DNA from: CAIOSQ01 sp044359885
Lineage (GTDB): Bacteria > Pseudomonadota > Alphaproteobacteria > CACIAM-22H2
Direction: 5' to 3'
NCBI GenBank assembly: GCA_044359885.1
Contig: JBIKLI010000204.1
Coordinates: 1 to 7,968, forward strand
Length of the DNA stretch: 7,968 nucleotides
Each line of letters begins with the position of its first letter. Position 1 is the stretch's first letter. Shown piece by piece: positions 6,763 through 7,968 of this stretch. The notes below the pieces were generated by a model, which worked only from the letters and a program-made list of their open reading frames with translations, was not told the DNA's origin and did not search any database. The position numbers and the translations under genes were made by a program.

Positions 6763-7549
6763 CCGCCCGCGCCGCGTCCATGAAGCGCTGCGCCAAGTCA
6801 GCGTCCCAGCGCAGCAGATCGTCAGGGCCGTGGGCCTCGCGCATCAGGGCGGTGGAGACGATCACGGCGTCGGCCGCACCCAGCGCCGCCGCGACATTGC
6901 CGGCGGTCACCGAGCCGCCAAGCACGATCGGCCGCGTCACGCCGGCCTCGCGCGCCCGCGCGATGCGCTCCAGCGAGTCCGGGAAGCTGGATCCGGTCAG
7001 CACCAGCCCGTCGGCGCCCATCGACTGCGCCCAGAGCGCCGCGCGCTCGGGCGGCATGTCGACCATGGGCACGCTGGTCCGGTCGAAGACATCGGCGAGG
7101 ATCGCGACGTCGCCGGCATGGATCTCGTGGCGATAGGCGCGCGCGACCGGCGCGAGCGCGCTGCGCGGGCCCTCCGCCGTCATCGACGCGCCGACATAGA
7201 CCTTCAGCCGCACGAAGCTGGCGCCCGAGGCACGGGCGATGGCGAGCGGCGCCACCGCATCATGGGCCTGGACGATGATGCCCAGACGCATGGCCGGAAA
7301 GGCATGGCGGATCTGCCGGCCGATCGCGGCGACGAGGGCGATGGTCGCCGGCGCGGCAGCCTCGTGGGTACGCGTCTGGTCCTGCAGCATCAGGGCCGGG
7401 AACCCCGCCTCGGCGAAGACGCGGGCATTGGCCAGCGCATATTCCTCCAGCCACGCGACGCTGGTCTGGCGCGCAACGCTCAGATCCGGCAGATGCAGCG
7501 CCCCGATGACACCGGGCCGCGCGGCGAACAGGGGATGGGATATGGTCAT
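6746..7549 (-). CDS. BtpA/SgcQ-family TIM-barrel protein
   Basis: This 267-residue soluble protein matches the layout of the BtpA family. It has an opening IGALHLPDL strand (15-23), ALMLQDQT (52-59) where relatives carry a 'ENF/DV' loop, IIVQAHDAVAPLAIARASGA (91-110), SFVRLKVYVGASMTAEG (111-127), a central AILADVF (149-155), GADGLVLTGSS (178-188) and a phosphate-binding-like end PIVLGGSVTAGNV (207-219) with ADAVIVSTALM (226-236). The name comes from a cyanobacterial photosystem I factor, but most bacterial members lie in sugar operons (for example SgcQ in E. coli) and their reaction is unknown. The late glycine-rich segments suggest binding of a phosphorylated ligand. GGAGG at 7558-7562, eight bases upstream, fixes the start, which overlaps the stop of the kinase gene by ATGA. 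The two are thus co-translated and probably act in one pathway. Confidence 0.82.
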   Translation of the reverse strand: MTISHPLFAARPGVIGALHLPDLSVARQTSVAWLEEYALANARVFAEAGFPALMLQDQTRTHEAAAPATIALVAAIGRQIRHAFPAMRLGIIVQAHDAVAPLAIARASGASFVRLKVYVGASMTAEGPRSALAPVARAYRHEIHAGDVAILADVFDRTSVPMVDMPPERAALWAQSMGADGLVLTGSSFPDSLERIARAREAGVTRPIVLGGSVTAGNVAAALGAADAVIVSTALMREAHGPDDLLRWDADLAQRFMDAARAAPGRG

Positions 7550-7968
7550 GCGTCTTGCCTCCGTTCCATGAGGGACGCGAGCAGACCGCCCACGCCCGAA
7601 CTTTCCACTGCACGCGCGCCCGATGCCGCGGCGCGGCGCAGCGCCTCGTCCGGGCCGGCGGCATCGGCCAGCCCGGTCAGGAAGGCGCCGCAGAAGGCGT
7701 CGCCTGCCCCGACGGGGTCGCGCGCGACGGCGGGCAGCGCCGGGATCGCGCGCAACGCACCGTCGCCGGGCAGCCGCAACAGCGCGCCTTGCGCACCGCG
7801 CTTGACCCCGACGATGCAGCTTCGGCCCTGGCCCAGCGCCGCGAGCGCTGCTTCGTGTGCCAGCCCGGGTCGCAGCACCGCCAGTTCCTTCGCGCTCGGC
7901 AGGAAGGCATCGACGAGGCCGAGAAGCATGTCGAGCTCGGCGTTTCCCAACTCCGCCGCGCGGAAACC
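7546..7968 (-). CDS. PfkB-family carbohydrate/nucleoside kinase, C-terminal part
   Basis: The frame is open from the right edge of the window to the TGA at 7546-7548; 140 residues are visible and the N-terminal half is cut off. The fragment shows the PfkB (ribokinase-like) C-terminal signature DPVGAGDAFCGAFLTGL at visible residues 84-100, with the catalytic base being the aspartate of GAGD (visible residue 90, codon near 7701). LPSAKEL (23-29) stands where the family has its 'N..E' motif, and VGVKRGAQGALL (53-64) is the strand before the ATP site. Such enzymes phosphorylate sugars or nucleosides at a hydroxymethyl group using ATP. The usual DTTGAGD appears here as DPVGAGD, within family variation. 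The gene overlaps the BtpA-like gene by four bases. The substrate-binding half is outside the window, so ribose, fructose or nucleoside specificity cannot be decided. Confidence 0.88.
   Translation of the reverse strand, partial: GFRAAELGNAELDMLLGLVDAFLPSAKELAVLRPGLAHEAALAALGQGRSCIVGVKRGAQGALLRLPGDGALRAIPALPAVARDPVGAGDAFCGAFLTGLADAAGPDEALRRAAASGARAVESSGVGGLLASLMERRQDA

Noticed and set aside
7239..7571. Plus-strand open frame opposite the BtpA-like gene (110 codons)
   Set aside because: It is a shadow of a well-supported gene and has no family features of its own.

Overview
The window is dense, high-GC coding DNA (strong G/C preference at third codon positions). It looks like an accessory carbohydrate or nucleoside uptake and catabolism locus of a high-GC alphaproteobacterium. 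That placement rests on gene style and GC content only; there is no rRNA or other phylogenetic marker. Both outer genes are cut by the window edges.

Left half, + strand (1-4320): a four-gene ABC importer of the CUT1 (MalEFGK/Ugp) type. It consists of the C-terminal part of a family 1 solute-binding protein, two six-helix permeases whose genes overlap by ATGA, and a MalK/UgpC-type ATPase that starts 2 nt after the second permease. After a 121-bp gap, which contains a strong stem-loop ending at the next start codon, comes a small gene resembling L-2-amino-thiazoline-4-carboxylic acid (ATC) hydrolase. Its 3' end overlaps the last gene of the opposing strand by 14 bp.

Right half, - strand (4307-7968, read right to left): the 3' part of a PfkB-family sugar/nucleoside kinase, overlapping by ATGA a BtpA/SgcQ-family TIM-barrel gene. 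Then a 540-bp interval holds a decayed type II toxin-antitoxin module: a Phd-like antitoxin reading frame with an intact start and Shine-Dalgarno sequence, followed by only the C-terminal end of a VapC-like PIN toxin. Last is one long gene encoding a two-domain protein, an N-terminal inositol-monophosphatase-type phosphatase joined to a C-terminal ADP-ribosylglycohydrolase (ARH/DraG) domain. The key metal-binding motifs of both domains are intact.

How it may work together (inference): the importer brings in a sugar-containing solute. The phosphatase domain could remove a phosphate, the ARH domain could break a glycosidic (perhaps N-ribosyl) bond, and the PfkB kinase could phosphorylate the released sugar or nucleoside. 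The BtpA-like protein has an unknown step. The set recalls the E. coli yegTUV cluster (nucleoside-type permease, ARH-family protein, PfkB kinase), here with an ABC importer and a phosphatase fused to the ARH. The substrate cannot be read from the sequence. No tRNA, rRNA, CRISPR array, insertion sequence or canonical T-tailed terminator was seen.
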